Shown here piece after piece: positions 5,224 through 6,767 of a stretch of DNA of 6,767 nucleotides. Where the stretch lies: assembly GCA_013696275.1 (NCBI GenBank), contig JACCYW010000329.1, positions 1 through 6,767 of the forward strand, written 5' to 3'. The DNA is from Chloroflexota bacterium (GTDB taxonomy: Bacteria; Chloroflexota; Limnocylindria; Limnocylindrales; CSP1-4). The position numbers and the translations under genes were made by a program. A model generated the notes under the pieces. That model was not told the DNA's origin. It saw nothing but the letters and a program-made list of their open reading frames with translations, and ran no database searches. Numbering within the stretch: position 1 is the stretch's first letter; each line of letters opens with the position of its first letter.

Positions 5224-6027
5224 CTACCCGGGCTGCTCTTCCCGCTGGGCCCGCTTCTCGCTGGCCGCTTCCAGCTCGTCCGTGTCGACCGGCGACGCAT
5301 CGCGCGCCGCCGCTTCCGCGCGATCGGCCGCGAATGCCTCGGCGATCCAGCTGACGACCTCGTCCATGTCGTCGGTCAAGCGCAGCAGAGCGACGTCCTG
5401 AGGGTCGATCTTGTCCTCGGTCACCATCCGCTCGCGGATCCAGTCCAGCAGGCCCCTCCAGTAGCCGGTGCCGACCAGTACGACCGGGAAGTGCTCGATC
5501 TTGCCCGTCTGCACCAACGTCAGCGACTCGAAGAGCTCGTCCAGCGTGCCAAAGCCGCCGGGAAAGATGACGAAGGCCTGGGCGTACTTGACGAACATCG
5601 TCTTGCGCACGAAGAAGTAGCGAAAGTCGATGGCCAGATCGCAGAAAGGATTGATGCCCTGCTCGTGGGGCAGTTCGATGCCCAATCCGACCGAGACCCC
5701 ACGTCCCTCCTGAGCGCCCTGATTGGCGGCCTCCATGATGCCCGGGCCGCCGCCGGTGATGATGGTGAAGCCGCGCTGGGCGAGCTTGCGGGCGATGTCA
5801 CGCGCCTGGTCGTAGAGCGGATCGGATACGAGCGTCCGGGCCGATCCAAAGATGCTGACCGCTGGACCTAGCCGCGCGAGCGCATCGAAACCGTCGATGA
5901 ACTCGCCCATGATGCGCAGCGCTCGCCACGCGTCGGTCTCCAGGAACGAGGCGTCCGCGTAGGGCGCCCCCATCAGGAACTTGCGGTCCGCGGTCGGCCG
6001 GCCGGCTGACCTGCGCTCTTCAGTCAT
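5224..6027 (-). CDS. LOG family protein (TIGR00730), nucleoside 5'-monophosphate phosphoribohydrolase-like
   Basis: The 267-residue product has the LOG Rossmann-fold signatures TGGGPGIMEAANQGA (91-105) and PGGFGTLDE (156-164). The Glu of the second motif is the catalytic base, and the FRYFFVRK stretch (136-143) belongs to the same active-site region. VSIFGSAR (57-64) is the first strand. LOG enzymes release the base from nucleoside 5'-monophosphates; the cytokinin activity is established for plant and some bacterial members. In a bacterium of this kind a general purine nucleotide salvage role is more likely, but the substrate cannot be read. The length fits the longer bacterial LOG group. The last 30 or so residues are acidic and Ala/Glu-rich, probably disordered. 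I chose the ATG at 6027 because AGGAG lies eight bases upstream; an in-frame ATG at 6081 would extend across the likely -10. It is divergent from the SRPBCC gene. Confidence 0.92.
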   Translation of the reverse strand: MTEERRSAGRPTADRKFLMGAPYADASFLETDAWRALRIMGEFIDGFDALARLGPAVSIFGSARTLVSDPLYDQARDIARKLAQRGFTIITGGGPGIMEAANQGAQEGRGVSVGLGIELPHEQGINPFCDLAIDFRYFFVRKTMFVKYAQAFVIFPGGFGTLDELFESLTLVQTGKIEHFPVVLVGTGYWRGLLDWIRERMVTEDKIDPQDVALLRLTDDMDEVVSWIAEAFAADRAEAAARDASPVDTDELEAASEKRAQREEQPG

Positions 6028-6035
6028 CGAGTCTG

Positions 6036-6040
6036 CTCCT
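6036..6040 (-). promoter_or_regulatory. Ribosome binding site deciding the LOG gene start
   Basis: AGGAG on the minus strand lies eight bases before the ATG at 6027. This fixes the start 18 codons inside the longest open frame. Confidence 0.7.
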
Positions 6041-6076
6041 GGCCATCTTCGACCGAGTCTTGCACCATGACGCCGG

Positions 6077-6082
6077 AGCATA
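6077..6082 (-). promoter_or_regulatory. Likely -10 element of the LOG gene (TATGCT)
   Basis: TATGCT on the minus strand is a near-consensus -10. It predicts transcription from about base 6070 and a leader of about 43 bases containing AGGAG. No convincing -35 is found at 16-18 bp. It lies in the 104-bp spacer shared with the divergent SRPBCC gene. Confidence 0.45.
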
Positions 6083-6131
6083 GCCGATCGGTCTCGGCGG
6101 CTCGCCGCGGGTCCATGCGAACATCGCGCTG

Positions 6132-6650
6132 ATGCCGGTCATCGATCGCCACATCCGGATCGGAGCCTCACCTTGGCGCGTCTGGGATGTCCTGGTCGAC
6201 ATCCCCGGGCAACCGCGCTGGATGCGCGATCTGGTGGAGGTCGAACTAGTCGACAGGCAGCCCTTCCGCCAGGGGAGCCGCGCTGTCGGCACGATCCAGA
6301 TGTTCGGACTGCGCCAGCGCGACCCCATCGTGGTAACGGCATTCGAGCCCCCCTCGCGCTATGCGATGGAGCACCAGGGCGCTTTCTCTGGCGGCGGCAC
6401 GTTCGAGCTTCGGCCACTCGACGGCGGACGAGCCACCCATGTCCACTGGCGAGAGGAGCTCAGGGGAGGCGCCACGGCGCTACCTCTTGGCGAGCGGCTG
6501 GTCGAGCTCCCGCTGGTCGGCGGCCTGGTCCGCCGAGCCGGCGATCTCATGATGCTGATGGTCGACCCGCTGCTCTGGCCGGTCCTGGCGTGGGTCTTCC
6601 GGGCCGACCTGCGGCGCCTGAAGCGGTTGGTGGAGGATGGAACGGGCTGA
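6132..6650 (+). CDS. SRPBCC-fold family protein (polyketide cyclase/dehydrase-like)
   Basis: This 172-residue soluble protein has the START/Bet v1-like pattern: a leading beta strand (VIDRHIRIGAS, 3-13), then PWRVWDVLVDIPGQPRWM (14-31) as the helix pair, then alternating strands (for example GTFELRPLDGG at 89-99 and ATHVHWREEL at 101-110). It closes with a long C-terminal helix with paired arginines (RADLRRLKRLVEDG, 157-170). The fold makes a hydrophobic ligand pocket; the ligand and reaction are not predictable from sequence. Family members of this size are often annotated as polyketide cyclase/dehydrase or lipid-transport-like without experimental support. The segment 137-155 is strongly hydrophobic (DLMMLMVDPLLWPVLAWVF), which could be part of the pocket helix or a membrane-associated patch. 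No ribosome binding site or clear -10 precedes the ATG at 6132. The YHS-domain gene begins 57 bp downstream on the same strand. Confidence 0.85.
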   Translation: MPVIDRHIRIGASPWRVWDVLVDIPGQPRWMRDLVEVELVDRQPFRQGSRAVGTIQMFGLRQRDPIVVTAFEPPSRYAMEHQGAFSGGGTFELRPLDGGRATHVHWREELRGGATALPLGERLVELPLVGGLVRRAGDLMMLMVDPLLWPVLAWVFRADLRRLKRLVEDGTG

Positions 6651-6664
6651 CGGCCACGATCCAG

Positions 6665-6677
6665 CCGCTGGAAGCGG
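6665..6677 (+). terminator. Small hairpin after the SRPBCC gene
   Basis: CCGCT (6665-6669) and AGCGG (6673-6677) form a 5-bp stem with a GGA loop. A longer alternative pairs ACGGCC (6650-6655) with GGCCGT (6677-6682). Neither is followed by a T-run. It may be a weak terminator before the next promoter, or chance in GC-rich DNA. Confidence 0.2.
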
Positions 6678-6695
6678 GCCGTGGGCCGGGGTCGC

Positions 6696-6701
6696 TAGAC
6701 T
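6696..6701 (+). promoter_or_regulatory. -10-like TAGACT directly before the YHS gene (leaderless)
   Basis: TAGACT is followed by six bases and then the ATG at 6708, the same geometry as at the site-2 protease gene. It predicts a leaderless transcript. No ribosome binding site is present. Confidence 0.45.
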
Positions 6702-6707
6702 CTTCCC

Positions 6708-6767
6708 ATGAGCGTCGCGATCGATCCGGTGTGCGGCATGGAGGTCGAGACCGACACCGCCCAGCAC
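6708..6767 (+). CDS. YHS-domain protein (partial, cut by right edge)
   Basis: Only 20 residues are in the window: MSVAIDPVCGMEVETDTAQH. DPVCGMEV is the signature opening of a YHS domain, a short metal-associated module with a conserved Cys here and a second Cys pair expected further on. The complete gene could be a stand-alone YHS protein of roughly 50-100 residues or the N-terminus of a heavy-metal (copper) P-type ATPase, both of which begin this way; the window cannot decide. The start is supported by TAGACT six bases upstream. Confidence 0.75.
   Translation, partial: MSVAIDPVCGMEVETDTAQH

Noticed and set aside
5491..5871. 126-codon plus-strand open frame inside the LOG gene
   Set aside because: It is antisense to the LOG catalytic motifs and has no features of its own.
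1..6767. Search for a defence island, mobile element or CRISPR array
   Set aside because: No transposase, integrase, terminal inverted repeats, regular spaced repeats, toxin-antitoxin pair or nuclease-helicase set is present; the genes are ordinary chromosomal families.

Overview
The window is a compact, high-GC bacterial segment that carries mostly housekeeping and maintenance genes. It has seven complete protein genes, two protein genes cut by the window edges, and one tRNA. The combination of a DUF1622 membrane protein, an RpiB of the Ser/Glu (mycobacterial) type, a CBS-tailed site-2 protease, a YHS-domain gene and TANNNT promoters set directly against start codons suggests a high-GC Chloroflexota (Limnocylindria-like) or actinobacterial genome. 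That placement is inference; nothing here fixes the taxon.

Layout. 1-939 (minus) is the N-terminal part of a PAS-PAS-GGDEF signalling protein that runs off the left edge. 940-1563 has no protein gene; it holds a 20-bp-period direct repeat and a cluster of GC-rich inverted repeats downstream of the tRNA. 1564-1639 (minus) is tRNA-Gly(UCC) with encoded CCA. 1755-2267 (plus) is a YfcE/MJ0936-type metallophosphodiesterase. 2264-2335 holds a probable promoter overlain by two abutting perfect palindromes, and it drives a two-gene operon: the DUF1622 membrane protein (2336-2701) and an AlkA-type 3-methyladenine DNA glycosylase (2701-3576), which share one base. 3590-4033 (minus) is rpiB, convergent with alkA. 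4085-5200 (plus) is a membrane-embedded M50 site-2 protease with two CBS domains, divergent from rpiB across a 51-bp spacer. 5224-6027 (minus) is a LOG-family nucleotide phosphoribohydrolase. 6132-6650 (plus) is an SRPBCC-fold protein, divergent from the LOG gene. 6708 onward (plus) is the start of a YHS-domain protein cut by the right edge.

How the genes relate. Apart from the coupled DUF1622-alkA pair, the genes alternate in strand and look like separate transcription units without a shared pathway. They cover c-di-GMP signalling (PAS-GGDEF), base-excision repair (AlkA), pentose phosphate metabolism (RpiB), regulated intramembrane proteolysis (site-2 protease) and nucleotide salvage (LOG).

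I found no mobile element, CRISPR array, phage gene, toxin-antitoxin pair or recognisable defence system. The features most worth a second look are regulatory: a repeated TANNNT hexamer that implies leaderless mRNAs for three genes, the tandem palindromes over the DUF1622-alkA promoter, and the structured gap next to the tRNA.
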